Translations under genes and position numbers: made by a program
Notes under the pieces: model-generated
Seen by the model: only the letters and a program-made list of their open reading frames with translations
Told to the model about the DNA's origin: nothing
The model's database searches: none
NCBI RefSeq assembly: GCF_008065375.1
Contig: NZ_VJYI01000011.1
Coordinates: 62,001-126,000 of the forward strand
Reading direction: 5' to 3'
From: Nonomuraea sp. SYSU D8015
GTDB lineage: Bacteria > Actinomycetota > Actinomycetes > Streptosporangiales > Streptosporangiaceae
DNA length: 64,000 bases
Shown: positions 9,166-17,284 of the stretch, in pieces
Position numbering within the stretch: the stretch's first letter is position 1
Layout of the letters: each line of letters begins with the position of its first letter

Positions 9166-9753
9166 ATGTATGAAGTGGCGGTGATCGAGGATCCGGCGGC
9201 GGCCGAGGCGTCGCTCGATCCCATGCGCTCGAAATTGCTCGCTGAGCTGGTCGAGCCCGGCTCGGCCACGTCGCTGGCCGCCAAGGTCGGCCTGGCCAGG
9301 CAGAAGGTCAACTACCACCTGCGGACGCTGGAGAAGCACGGCCTGGTCGAGCTGGTCGAGGAGCGGAGGAAGGGCAACGTCACCGAGCGGGTGATGCGGG
9401 CCACCGCCGCGTCCTTCGTGATCTCCCCGACCGCGCTGGCCGCCGTCCAACCCGATCCCAGCCGGTCGCCGGACCGGCTGTCGGCGCGCTGGCTGCTGGC
9501 GGTGGCCGCGCAGCTCGTCCGCGACGTCGGCACCCTCATCACCGGGGCCGCGAAGGCGCAGAAGCGGGTGGCGACGTTCGCGATCGACGGCGAGGTGCGC
9601 TTCGCGTCGGCGGCGGACCGGGCGGCGTTCGCGGAGGAGCTGGCGAACTGCGTGACGTCCCTGGTCAGCAAATATCACGACGCGACGGCCGAGGGCGGGC
9701 GCGAGCATCGGCTGGTCGTCGCGGTGCACCCTTCCGTGAAGGGCGAGCGCTGA
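9166..9753 (+). CDS. ArsR-type winged-helix regulator
   Basis: 195 residues. The N-terminal winged helix is LDPMRSKLLAELVEPGSATSLAAKVGLARQKVNYHLRTLEKHGLVELVEER, a typical ArsR recognition helix plus wing (residues about 18-75). The C-terminal half is a helical domain with no metal-binding Cys/His cluster, so metal sensing is unlikely. It precedes the SRPBCC gene by one base, a common ArsR-SRPBCC pairing in actinomycetes where the regulator controls its own operon. Start choice rests on the leaderless promoter at 9131. Confidence 0.88.
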   Translation: MYEVAVIEDPAAAEASLDPMRSKLLAELVEPGSATSLAAKVGLARQKVNYHLRTLEKHGLVELVEERRKGNVTERVMRATAASFVISPTALAAVQPDPSRSPDRLSARWLLAVAAQLVRDVGTLITGAAKAQKRVATFAIDGEVRFASAADRAAFAEELANCVTSLVSKYHDATAEGGREHRLVVAVHPSVKGER

Positions 9754-9754
9754 G

Positions 9755-10477
9755 GTGGGTCGCGAGTTCGAGCTGCCTCAGGAGGCCGTGGTCGAGGCGA
9801 CTCCGGAGGAGGTGTGGGAGGCCATCTCGACGGGGCCCGGCATCGACTCGTGGTTCATGGGGCGCACCGAGGTCGCGGACGGCGTCGTACGCACCGCTTT
9901 CGGCGGGTTCAACCTGGCGGATTCGGTGGTGACGTCCGCCGAGCCGCCCCACCGGTTCGCGCACGGCAGCGACAAGGCCGACGACGGCCGCTTCGTCGCC
10001 TACGAGTTCCTCGTCGAGGGGCGGGAGCGGGGCACCGCACTCGTCCGGCTGGTGACCAGCGGTTTCCTGCCGGGTGACGACTGGCAGGACGAGTTCGAGG
10101 CGATGTCCAGGGGCATGGAGATGTACTTCGCGACCCTCGTCGAATACCTCGGCCACTTCGCGGGGAGGGTGGCGACGCCGGTCACGGAGTTCGGGCCGCC
10201 GGTGCGCGACTGGGCGCTGGCGTGGGAGATCCTGGACGCCGAGTTGGGCGGCCGGGCCGAGGCCGGCGACCGGGTGCGGTTCGGGCCCGCGCCGGTCGAC
10301 GGGGTCGTCTACCACCGCAACTCCCAGACCGTCGGGGTCCGCACCGAGGATGCCCTCTATCGGTTCCTGCAGGGGTTCGGCGGCTCGATGATCGCCGCCC
10401 ATCTGGTGTTCTCCGGCGAGGGCCGCGGGGCGGAATGGCGCGACTGGCTGGAGCGACTGTACGCGAACGGGGCATGA
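9755..10477 (+). CDS. SRPBCC/AHSA1-domain protein
   Basis: 240 residues with a START-like lipid or ligand-binding cavity fold. The N-terminal LPQEAVVEATPEEVWEAISTGPGIDSWF and the middle YEFLVEGRERGTALVRLVTSGF are typical of the AHSA1/SRPBCC family. A second, shorter region (residues about 145-240) looks like another half domain. It is the target-type partner of the ArsR regulator; the ligand is unknown. GTG starts one base after the regulator stop. The end (ATGA) touches the phosphoesterase gene. Confidence 0.85.
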   Translation: MGREFELPQEAVVEATPEEVWEAISTGPGIDSWFMGRTEVADGVVRTAFGGFNLADSVVTSAEPPHRFAHGSDKADDGRFVAYEFLVEGRERGTALVRLVTSGFLPGDDWQDEFEAMSRGMEMYFATLVEYLGHFAGRVATPVTEFGPPVRDWALAWEILDAELGGRAEAGDRVRFGPAPVDGVVYHRNSQTVGVRTEDALYRFLQGFGGSMIAAHLVFSGEGRGAEWRDWLERLYANGA

Positions 10478-10485
10478 GGATTGGC

Positions 10486-10968
10486 ATGAACGTCGTCGTG
10501 CTGTCCGACACCCACGCGCCCCGGCGGTGGCGTTCCTGCCCGCCCCGGGTCGCCGAGCACCTGCGAGACGCGGACGTCATCCTGCACGCGGGAGACGTCT
10601 GCGTCCCGTCGGTGCTCGACGAGCTCGCCGCGTACGCGCCGGTTCACGTGGTGAAGGGCAACAACGACGGCCCGGACGTGGTGGCGCCGGAGACGCTGGA
10701 GCTGACCCTGGACGGGCTGCGGATCGGCATGATCCACGACAGCGGCCCGGCCAAGGGCCGGCTGGCGCGCCTGCGGCGCCGGTTCCCCGATGCGGACCTG
10801 GTGGTGTTCGGGCACTCGCACATCCCGCTCGACGAGTCCGGCGAGGGCCTGCGGATCTTCAACCCGGGCTCCCCCACGGACCGCCGCCGGCAGCCGCAGG
10901 GCACGCTCGGCCTGCTCACCATCGAGGACGGCGTCCTGACCCGGGCCGAGATCGTGCCCGTCACTTGA
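10486..10968 (+). CDS. Calcineurin-like metallophosphoesterase (YfcE/MJ0936 type)
   Basis: 160 residues. Metal-binding motifs appear in order: SDTH (residues 7-10), HAGDV, KGNNDG (the GNxD/H motif), then HDSG and GHSH. That is the complete dinuclear set of YfcE-like phosphodiesterases; the natural substrate is unknown. ATG 10486 has GAGGA 6 bp upstream and gives the usual start MNVVVLSDTH. ATG 10474, overlapping the SRPBCC stop as ATGA, would add four residues. The last 8 bp overlap the convergent iron-binding-protein gene. Confidence 0.9.
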   Translation: MNVVVLSDTHAPRRWRSCPPRVAEHLRDADVILHAGDVCVPSVLDELAAYAPVHVVKGNNDGPDVVAPETLELTLDGLRIGMIHDSGPAKGRLARLRRRFPDADLVVFGHSHIPLDESGEGLRIFNPGSPTDRRRQPQGTLGLLTIEDGVLTRAEIVPVT

Positions 10969-11986
10969 CGACGTCGTCGCGCGCCTTCTCCAGGTTGGCC
11001 TTGAGCTCCTCCATGACCTGGGCGTAGCCGAGGTAGCTGTAGCGCTCGGCGGCGCGCCAGGGGTAGATCTGGCCGGCCTCGACCGCGGGCAGCTTGGCCC
11101 AGGTCGGCTTCTTCGCCATCTCCTCGATCGTCATCGACTGGGCGCGGGCGTCGACGAGGATGACGTCGGCCTGGTACTTGTCGGCGTCCTCCCAGCTCAG
11201 GACCTCCCAGAAGCCGCCTTCCGAGGGTTTGGGCGGGGAGACGATGTTCAAGCCCAGCTCGCCCCAGTATTTGATGTCGGGGTGGTCCGGCCGGTACGTG
11301 ACGTACAGGGAATCGGGTGACCCTGCGACGATCATGACCTTCAGGTCGGGCTTGGCCGCGGCGAGGGTCTTCAGCGCGGCGCTCGCGGCGTCGAAGCGGT
11401 TCTTGGCCTCGGCCACGGGGGCCGCCTTCGGGTCCGCACCGAGCGCTGCGGCGAGTTGGGCGTACCTCTCGATGATCTCCAGCAGGGGCTTGCCGCTGTG
11501 CATCACGCCCGCGGACGGCGCGAGCTGGTCGACGGCCTGGACGGAGTCCGGCGGGACGTACCAGAGCTTGTCCTTCTCGTACATGCCCGCCACCATCAGG
11601 TCGGGCTGGAGCGAGGCGTACTTCTCGACGTTGAACTCGCCGAAGGCGTTCCCGATCGACTCCACCTTCGTGATGTCGACCTCGCCCACCGCACGGTCAC
11701 GGCTGCCGTCCTTGAGCCTGTGCGGGCCGAACACCGCGATGGGCCGCACGCCGAAGTCCCACAGCGCGGCCGCCGAGTCGAACTGGGCCACGACGCGCTG
11801 GGGCCGCTGCGGGAGCGAGATGTTCTTGCCCCGGTCGTCGGTCCAGGTCCAGGGGCCCTGTCCAGCCGAGGCCGGCGCGGTGGGCGCGGCGGCGGGCGGC
11901 GCGGCCGTGCCGCCACAGGCGCCGACGGCGAGCACGGTGGCGAGGCCCAGCGCGGCGGCAAGAGTGCGTCGCGGGACAGTGGGCAT
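10961..11986 (-). CDS. Iron-siderophore ABC transporter substrate-binding lipoprotein (FepB/FhuD type)
   Basis: 341 residues with an N-terminal signal ending in lipobox VGAC (C24), a Pro/Ala linker, then a two-lobed periplasmic-binding-protein type III fold: PQRPQRVVAQFDSAAALWDFG, a long backbone helix (LEIIERYAQLAAALG) and a C-terminal lobe rich in Trp/Tyr. It should capture ferric siderophore at the cell surface. No permease or ATPase lies next to it, so partners must be elsewhere. ATG is preceded by GAGGAG. An IdeR/DmdR-type box lies 43 bp upstream, consistent with iron repression. Convergent 8-bp overlap with the phosphoesterase. Confidence 0.92.
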   Translation of the reverse strand: MPTVPRRTLAAALGLATVLAVGACGGTAAPPAAAPTAPASAGQGPWTWTDDRGKNISLPQRPQRVVAQFDSAAALWDFGVRPIAVFGPHRLKDGSRDRAVGEVDITKVESIGNAFGEFNVEKYASLQPDLMVAGMYEKDKLWYVPPDSVQAVDQLAPSAGVMHSGKPLLEIIERYAQLAAALGADPKAAPVAEAKNRFDAASAALKTLAAAKPDLKVMIVAGSPDSLYVTYRPDHPDIKYWGELGLNIVSPPKPSEGGFWEVLSWEDADKYQADVILVDARAQSMTIEEMAKKPTWAKLPAVEAGQIYPWRAAERYSYLGYAQVMEELKANLEKARDDVVK

Positions 11987-12029
11987 GAATTCTCCTCATC
12001 GCAGGGGATCTACCCTTATGGACCGCATA

Positions 12030-12048
12030 TTAGATTAGCCTTACCTAA
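12030..12048. promoter_or_regulatory. IdeR/DmdR (DtxR-family) iron box
   Basis: TTAGATTAGCCTTACCTAA matches the consensus TTAGGTTAGSCTAACCTAA at 17 of 19 positions. It lies 43 bp before the ATG of the siderophore-binding protein. Iron-loaded DtxR-family repressor should bind here. It could also affect the divergent ABC operon starting at 12257, about 210 bp away. Confidence 0.85.
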
Positions 12049-12256
12049 CCCGAAAGCCCTGCCGGTCCGGTGGGCGCTGTCGATGTCGGCATGCATAGAA
12101 GGCCCCGGGACCGAATCCGGCCGCCCTGGAGGAACGCACGATTTCCGGACGCGGGTCAGGGTCGTGCGCGCCGCGAAACGGCAACTTTACGGCCGGGAAA
12201 GGGCCGCGTAGCCGCATGCGGTGAGCATCTCACCAAAGAGCTGGTGGGAGCGTTCT
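12049..12256. other. Leader/promoter region of the THI5-type ABC operon, no recognised riboswitch
   Basis: A 208-bp GC-rich region. Small dyads occur, including CTCACCA / TGGTGGGAG at 12230-12250 just before the start codon, which could mask the GGGAG ribosome site. I looked for thiamine, cobalamin and SAM riboswitch core motifs by eye and found none. Confidence 0.4.
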
Positions 12257-13045
12257 TTGACTGTGACGGAGAAGACGATCGCCGGGCTGACGCTGCGCGG
12301 GCTGCGCAAGGAGTTCAGACTCGGCCGATCCACGGTGACCGCGTTGGACGGGGTCGATCTGGAGATGCCCTCGGGCCACTTCCTGACGTTGCTCGGCCCT
12401 TCCGGGTGCGGCAAGTCGACCGTGCTGCGGATCCTGGCGGGCCTCGACAGCCCGTCGGACGGAGAAGCTCTGATCCAAGGGGAGACACCCGAGGCGGTAC
12501 GGCGCTCGTACGGTGTGGGCATCGCCTTCCAGGACGCGGCGCTGCTGCCCTGGCGCAGCGTCCACGCCAACATCAGGCTGCCCCTCGAGGTCAGCGGCGT
12601 GAAGCCGGCGAAGGGCCAGATCGAGGAGTTGATCGGCCTTGTCGGATTGGAAGGTTTCGAGAGGGCCCGTCCCGCGCAGTTGTCGGGCGGCATGCGCCAG
12701 CGTGCCGCCATCGCCCGGGCCCTCGTCATCGAACCCAGGGTTCTCCTGCTCGACGAGCCGTTCGGCGCGCTGGACGACATGACCAGGCAGCGGCTCAACC
12801 TGGAGCTGCTGCGGATCTGGACCGCGCGCGCCACGACCACGCTGCTGGTCACCCATTCGATCAGCGAGGCGGTGTTCCTCTCCGACACGGTCGCGGTCAT
12901 GACCCCGCGTCCGGGCAGGATCGCGACGACCGTCCCGATCGACCTGCCACGCCCGCGCACGCCGGAGATGCTGCGGAGCCCCGAATTCCACAAGCTGGAG
13001 GATCATCTCTCGGAGATCCTCTTCGGCTCCGGATCAGCCGTATGA
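12257..13045 (+). CDS. ABC transporter ATP-binding protein, NitT/TauT family
   Basis: 262 residues with a complete ABC ATPase: Walker A GPSGCGKST, Q-loop AFQDAALLPW, signature LSGGMRQRAA, Walker B LLLDEPFGALD, and switch His in LLVTHS. The Q-loop LLPWRSV and D-loop FGALD are typical of the nitrate/taurine/aliphatic-sulfonate/HMP importer group. The start is probably TTG 12257, six bases after GGGAG; GTG 12263 and GTG 12221 are in frame. Its stop overlaps the permease ATG (ATGA), forming an ATPase-permease-binding protein operon. Confidence 0.9.
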   Translation: MTVTEKTIAGLTLRGLRKEFRLGRSTVTALDGVDLEMPSGHFLTLLGPSGCGKSTVLRILAGLDSPSDGEALIQGETPEAVRRSYGVGIAFQDAALLPWRSVHANIRLPLEVSGVKPAKGQIEELIGLVGLEGFERARPAQLSGGMRQRAAIARALVIEPRVLLLDEPFGALDDMTRQRLNLELLRIWTARATTTLLVTHSISEAVFLSDTVAVMTPRPGRIATTVPIDLPRPRTPEMLRSPEFHKLEDHLSEILFGSGSAV

Positions 13046-14607
13046 CCGCCCCGCACGACGACGTCACCGCGAGAGGGAAGAGGCTGGTGGTGGCTCGGCT
13101 GGCGGGGCCGCTCGCCGTTCTCCTCGTGTGGCAGGTCCTCGCGATGACGGTGTTCGCCGGCGGGCGGACGGTGCCCGGCCCGGTCGCCGTCGTGGGCCGG
13201 GCCGTGCGGGATGTGCCGTTCGCCCTGCCGCACATCGCCCAGACGGCGCAGGAGGCGGCGTGGGGATGGCTGTGGGGCAACCTCCTGGCGATCGTCGCTG
13301 GGGTGGTGTTCGTCCTGGTCAAGCCCGTCGAGCTGGTGGCGTTCCGCTTCTTCGTCGCCCTCTACTGCCTGCCGCTGGTCGCGATCGCGCCCATCCTCAC
13401 CGCAGTCCTGGAGGGCGACGACCCCCAGATCGTCGTGGCCGCGCAGGGGGTGTTCTTCACCACGCTCGTCGCCGTCATGCTCGGCTTCCGGTCGGCTGAC
13501 GGCACCAGCCTGGAGGTCGTCAGGGCGGCCGGCGGGGGGCGCTGGCGGCAGATGCGCAGTGTCCGGGTGCGGGCGGCGTTGCCCGCGCTCTTCGGGGGTC
13601 TGCGCATCGCGGCCCCGGCGGCCGTCCTCGGCGCCGTGGTCGGGGAGTATCTCGGCGGTCGCCAAGGGATCGGCGTGGCCATGGTCTACAGCCAGCAGAC
13701 GCTGGACGCGACCCGGACCTGGGGCCTCGCCCTCGACGCCGCGCTGCTCGCCGGCGTCGCCTACGGGCTGACGGCGGCCGTGGAACGCCTCGTCGTCCCG
13801 TGGGCCCGGTCGGAGTCCACCGCCGCGGTGCCGTCGACCGCCCGTCAAGGGGGCTTCGGCAGGCGCACCGTGGTCGCGCTGGCCACCGGCCTGGCCGGCA
13901 CGGCTCTCATGCTGGTGTTCTGGCAGGTCCTCATCGAGGTGAGCGGCCTGAGCCCGTTCTTCGCCAAAGGGCCGCTGGATGTGTGGACGTACCTGACCCG
14001 CAACCTGGACCAGGTGCTCGGCCCGCTCGGGGTGACGCTGCGCAATGCCGCCTTGGGGTACGCGGCGGGCACCGCCGCCGCGGTGGCCCTCGCCTCGCTG
14101 GTGGTCGTCAGCCGGTTCGCCGAGGCCGTCGTCATGCCGATCGCGATCGTGCTGCGGACCGTGCCGCTGGTCGCCATGACGCCGCTCATCGCGCTGGTCT
14201 TCGGCCGCGGCGTGCTCACGGTCATCGTGATCGCGGGGCTGGTCACGTTCTTCCCGTGCCTGGTGACCGTGGTGGCGGGCATGCGTGCCACACCCCGGTC
14301 GGCGGTCGATCTCGTCGTGACGTACGGCGGGGGGCCGTTGCGGACGCTCGCCGCCGTCCGCCTGCCGTACGGAATGGCGTCGATCTTCGCGGCCTCCCGG
14401 GTGGCCGCCCCGACGGCGCTCCTCGGCGCGCTCCTCGCGGAATGGCTGGCCACGGGCCAGGGCCTCGGCTTCGTCATGCTCCGAGCCAGCGTGAACGCCC
14501 AGTACAACCTGCTGTGGAGCGCGGTCGTCCTGGTCACCGCGGTCTCGATCATCGCCTACGCCGTCGCCGCCGCCGTGGAGAGCAGCCTGCTCCGCCGGTT
14601 CTCCTGA
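13042..14607 (+). CDS. Double-length ABC transporter permease, NitT/TauT family
   Basis: 521 residues, about twice the normal 250-270. Two BPD_transp_1 units are fused in tandem. The first (residues about 15-255) has the coupling-loop region EVVRAAGGGRWRQMRSVRVRAALPALFGGLRIAAPAA. The second (about 275-515) has DLVVTYGGGPLRTLAAVRLPYGMASIFAASRVAAPTA. Each unit has about six membrane segments, so one polypeptide can form the whole channel. The start overlaps the ATPase stop. Fused permeases occur in some thiamine-precursor and related importers of actinobacteria; the substrate here is not fixed by sequence. Confidence 0.9.
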   Translation: MTAPHDDVTARGKRLVVARLAGPLAVLLVWQVLAMTVFAGGRTVPGPVAVVGRAVRDVPFALPHIAQTAQEAAWGWLWGNLLAIVAGVVFVLVKPVELVAFRFFVALYCLPLVAIAPILTAVLEGDDPQIVVAAQGVFFTTLVAVMLGFRSADGTSLEVVRAAGGGRWRQMRSVRVRAALPALFGGLRIAAPAAVLGAVVGEYLGGRQGIGVAMVYSQQTLDATRTWGLALDAALLAGVAYGLTAAVERLVVPWARSESTAAVPSTARQGGFGRRTVVALATGLAGTALMLVFWQVLIEVSGLSPFFAKGPLDVWTYLTRNLDQVLGPLGVTLRNAALGYAAGTAAAVALASLVVVSRFAEAVVMPIAIVLRTVPLVAMTPLIALVFGRGVLTVIVIAGLVTFFPCLVTVVAGMRATPRSAVDLVVTYGGGPLRTLAAVRLPYGMASIFAASRVAAPTALLGALLAEWLATGQGLGFVMLRASVNAQYNLLWSAVVLVTAVSIIAYAVAAAVESSLLRRFS

Positions 14608-14640
14608 CCTCGCACCCCCCACGCTCGAAAGGAAACACCC

Positions 14641-15666
14641 ATGTCGTACAACCGTCGCGACCTGCTCAAAATCGGCGGGATCGCCGCCGCAGCGGGCCTG
14701 GTCTCTCCCCTGCTCGCCGCCTGCGCCGGCGACGGCGAAACCGCCGCTTCCCCGAGCGCCGGCAAGGCCACCGAGAAGATGACCTTCCAGCTCAGCTGGC
14801 TTCCGACCACGGAGTTCGCCGGCACCTGGCTCGCCTTGAGCAAGGGATACTTCACCGCCGCGGGCATCGACCTCGCCTGGCTGCCCGGCGGCCCGAACGC
14901 CAGCCCGGCGACGGTCGTGGCCGGCGGCAAGGCCGAGGTCGGCATGCTCAACGCGGACGCCATCGCCACGGCCCGCGCCCAGGGAGCCCCCATCAAGATC
15001 ATCGGAGCATTGCTGCAGAAGTCGCCGTTCTGCATCCTGAGCAAGGCCGAGACACCGATCAAGTCGCCCCAGGAGATGATCGGCAAGAAGATCGGCGTGG
15101 CGGCGGCCAACGAGACCGCCTTCGACGTGATGCTGAGCCTCAACAACATCAAGAAGAGCCAGCTCACGATCGTCCCCGTCCAGTTCGACCCCGCGCCGGT
15201 CGCGAACGGGGAGGTCGACGGCCAGATCGTGTACGTCACCAACGAGCCGCCGACGCTGGAGGCCCGCGGGATCAAGACCCACACGTTCCTGCTCGCCGAT
15301 TTCGGGTTCAGCATCCTGTCGGACTGCTTCTTCGCCACCGAGCAGACGATCGCCGACAAGCCCGGCCTGCTCGCGGGTTTCCTCTCCGCGACGCGCAAGG
15401 GCTGGCTGGACAACCTCGCCGATCCGCAGCCGGGCACCGACCTGGCCGTGGGGACGTACGGCAAGGATCAAGGGCTGGACGCCGCGCAGCAGCTCGGCGA
15501 GAGCAAGGCGATGAACTCCCTCATCGTCACACCCGACGTGCCCAAGCCGATCGGCCTGCCCGACGCCGCGATGAGCGCCACGGTGGAGACCCTGAAGAAG
15601 GTGGGCATCAGCGTCACCGTCCAGGACCTGTTCACCAAGGACATCCTTGCGAAGATCAGCACATGA
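14641..15666 (+). CDS. ABC transporter substrate-binding lipoprotein, NMT1/THI5-like
   Basis: 341 residues. The N-terminus NRRDLLKIGG...LLAAC combines a twin-arginine-like motif with a lipobox (C27). The mature part is an SsuA/THI5 fold: SWLPTTEFAGTWLALSKGYF and DLAWLPGGPNASP resemble binding proteins for the thiamine precursor HMP (ThiY) and related pyrimidines. That makes HMP-like uptake a reasonable guess, but no thi gene or thiamine riboswitch is nearby. The ATG is preceded by GAAAGGAAA. It lies 33 bp after the permease and is the last gene of the operon. Confidence 0.88.
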   Translation: MSYNRRDLLKIGGIAAAAGLVSPLLAACAGDGETAASPSAGKATEKMTFQLSWLPTTEFAGTWLALSKGYFTAAGIDLAWLPGGPNASPATVVAGGKAEVGMLNADAIATARAQGAPIKIIGALLQKSPFCILSKAETPIKSPQEMIGKKIGVAAANETAFDVMLSLNNIKKSQLTIVPVQFDPAPVANGEVDGQIVYVTNEPPTLEARGIKTHTFLLADFGFSILSDCFFATEQTIADKPGLLAGFLSATRKGWLDNLADPQPGTDLAVGTYGKDQGLDAAQQLGESKAMNSLIVTPDVPKPIGLPDAAMSATVETLKKVGISVTVQDLFTKDILAKIST

Positions 15667-15960
15667 ACGCTTCTGCCTGCGGCCGATCGAGCAGTTCGAG
15701 GAGGTCGGCTGCGGTGGAGCACTCCTATCGATCACCAAGCACTACATCGACAACAACGTCGACCCACTTGAGCTCCCGGGTCCGCGCTACGCGCTCCGGG
15801 TTGTCCCGCCTACTGCGGGCCATCCCCTGAAGGGGACCGGCGGTCATCCCCGACCCTGAAGGAGGGGGCCTTCTGCGGCTTCTCAGGAAGGCGACGAGAA
15901 GAATCCCGTAAGCGCCCTCCAGCACAGTGATCACAGACCACTGAGAAGAAGGGCAGACAG
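15667..15960. other. Intergenic with an unassigned coding-like stretch
   Basis: A frame through 15665-15859 (ending at a TGA) reads protein-like (RFCLRPIEQFEE..., ITKHYIDNNVDPLELPG) but has no start of its own and no family I recognise; it may be a gene fossil. The last 50 bp are the promoter and ribosome site (AGAAGGG) of the FAD oxidase. Confidence 0.35.
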
Positions 15961-17247
15961 ATGAGCCGGCCGTACACCATCCAGGACGAGATCGCGATCC
16001 CCGGTTTCACCGGCGCCGTGCACCACCCCGGCGCGACCGGGTACGACGAACTGCGCCGCTCCCTCAATCCCTCGGTCGACGCCCGCCCGGCCGTGGTGGC
16101 CGAGGCGTACGGGGTGGCGGACGTGCGGGCGGCGCTGCTGACGGCGCGGGCGCACGGCGTGCCGTTCGCGGTGCAGGCGACCGGGCACGGCACGCACGCC
16201 GCATGCGACGGCGGCGTGCTGCTCAGGACGTCTCCGATGGCGTCGGTGCTGGTGGACCCCCTCCGCCGGGTCGCGCGGGTGGGCCCGGGCGCCCGCTGGG
16301 GCGAGGTGATCGCCGCCGCCGCGCCGTTCGGCCTCGCGCCGCTGTCGGGGTCGGCGCCCTCGGTCGGCGTCACCGGGTTCACCCTGGGCGGCGGACTCGG
16401 GTGGCTGGCGCGCAAGCACGGGTTCGCCGCCGACAGCGTGGTGCGCGCCGACGTGCTGCTGGCCGACGGCAGGCACGTCACCGCGAGCGCGACCAGCCAC
16501 CCCGAGCTGTTCTGGGCGCTGCGCGGGGGCGGCGGCGGGTTCGGCGTGGTGACCTCGCTGGAGTTCCGGCTGTACCCGGTCTCGCAGGTGTACGCCGGGT
16601 TCGCGTACTTCCCGATCGAGGCCGCGGCCGAGACCCTGGAGGCGTACCGGACCTGGATCGACGACGCCCCCGACGAGATCAGCACCGCCATCGTGCTCAA
16701 GCGGATGCCCGCCGACGGGCCGCTGCCCGGCCGGCACGTGATGATGCTGAAGGTCGTGCACGCCGGCGAGGCTGCGGAGGCCCGGCGGGTGCTGGCGCCG
16801 CTGTGGCGGGCGGCGGGCCCGGCGCTGCTGGACGAGACCCGCACGATCGCGTACGCGGACACCGCGATGGGCGGCACGCCGAACCGGCACATGGACATGT
16901 TCGACACGGTTCCCGGCGAGGTCGCCGACATCCTGGTGCGGGCCGCCGAGCAGGCGCAGACGGTGGAGATCCGGCACTGGGACGGCGCGATGGGCCGCCC
17001 TGGCCCGGACGCCGGCCCGGTCAGCCACCGGAGCACCAAGCTGTCGGTCATCGTGGACACGCCGGTGCCCGGCCTAGCCGAGGCGCTGCGCCCGTACGCC
17101 AACGGGGGCACGTTCCTCAACTTCCTGTCCGACCCGCGGCGTACGGCGGCCGCCTACACCGCGGCGGACTACGGGCGGCTGCGGGAGGTCAAGCGGGCCT
17201 ACGACCCGGACGGCTTCTTCCGCGTCGGCCACGTCGTCCAGCCGTGA
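15961..17247 (+). CDS. FAD-linked oxidase, PCMH/BBE (berberine-bridge-like) family
   Basis: 428 residues. The FAD-binding PCMH domain spans about 35-205: PAVVAEAYGVADVRAALLTAR, then VQATGHGTHAA with the His used for covalent FAD in this family, and SVGVTGFTLGGGLGWLARKHGFAAD. The second covalent attachment site, a Cys in the GGG.G..C/RK loop, appears to be missing, suggesting mono-covalent FAD. The C-terminal BBE-type tail is LREVKRAYDPDGFFRVGHVV. Members oxidise sugars, alcohols or secondary metabolites using O2; the substrate is unknown. It stands alone, convergent with olsA. Confidence 0.9.
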   Translation: MSRPYTIQDEIAIPGFTGAVHHPGATGYDELRRSLNPSVDARPAVVAEAYGVADVRAALLTARAHGVPFAVQATGHGTHAACDGGVLLRTSPMASVLVDPLRRVARVGPGARWGEVIAAAAPFGLAPLSGSAPSVGVTGFTLGGGLGWLARKHGFAADSVVRADVLLADGRHVTASATSHPELFWALRGGGGGFGVVTSLEFRLYPVSQVYAGFAYFPIEAAAETLEAYRTWIDDAPDEISTAIVLKRMPADGPLPGRHVMMLKVVHAGEAAEARRVLAPLWRAAGPALLDETRTIAYADTAMGGTPNRHMDMFDTVPGEVADILVRAAEQAQTVEIRHWDGAMGRPGPDAGPVSHRSTKLSVIVDTPVPGLAEALRPYANGGTFLNFLSDPRRTAAAYTAADYGRLREVKRAYDPDGFFRVGHVVQP

Positions 17248-17284
17248 CCCGGGCCGTCTGCTCCCGGCTCCCGATCACTGCGGT

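Noticed and set aside
12049..12256. Possible thiamine, cobalamin or SAM riboswitch before the THI5-type importer
   Set aside because: The conserved cores (CUGAGA/ACCUGAUCUGG, GCCACUG, GGUCAUGA type) were not found on inspection.
13003..15738. Long minus-strand open frame (911 codons) opposite the ABC importer operon
   Set aside because: The antisense translation is Arg/Gly/His/Asp-rich low-complexity sequence typical of GC-rich shadow frames, while the plus strand encodes three well-recognised proteins.
15665..15859. Protein-like frame after the THI5-type binding protein
   Set aside because: No start codon of its own or ribosome site, and no recognisable family; kept only as a possible fossil in the gap description.
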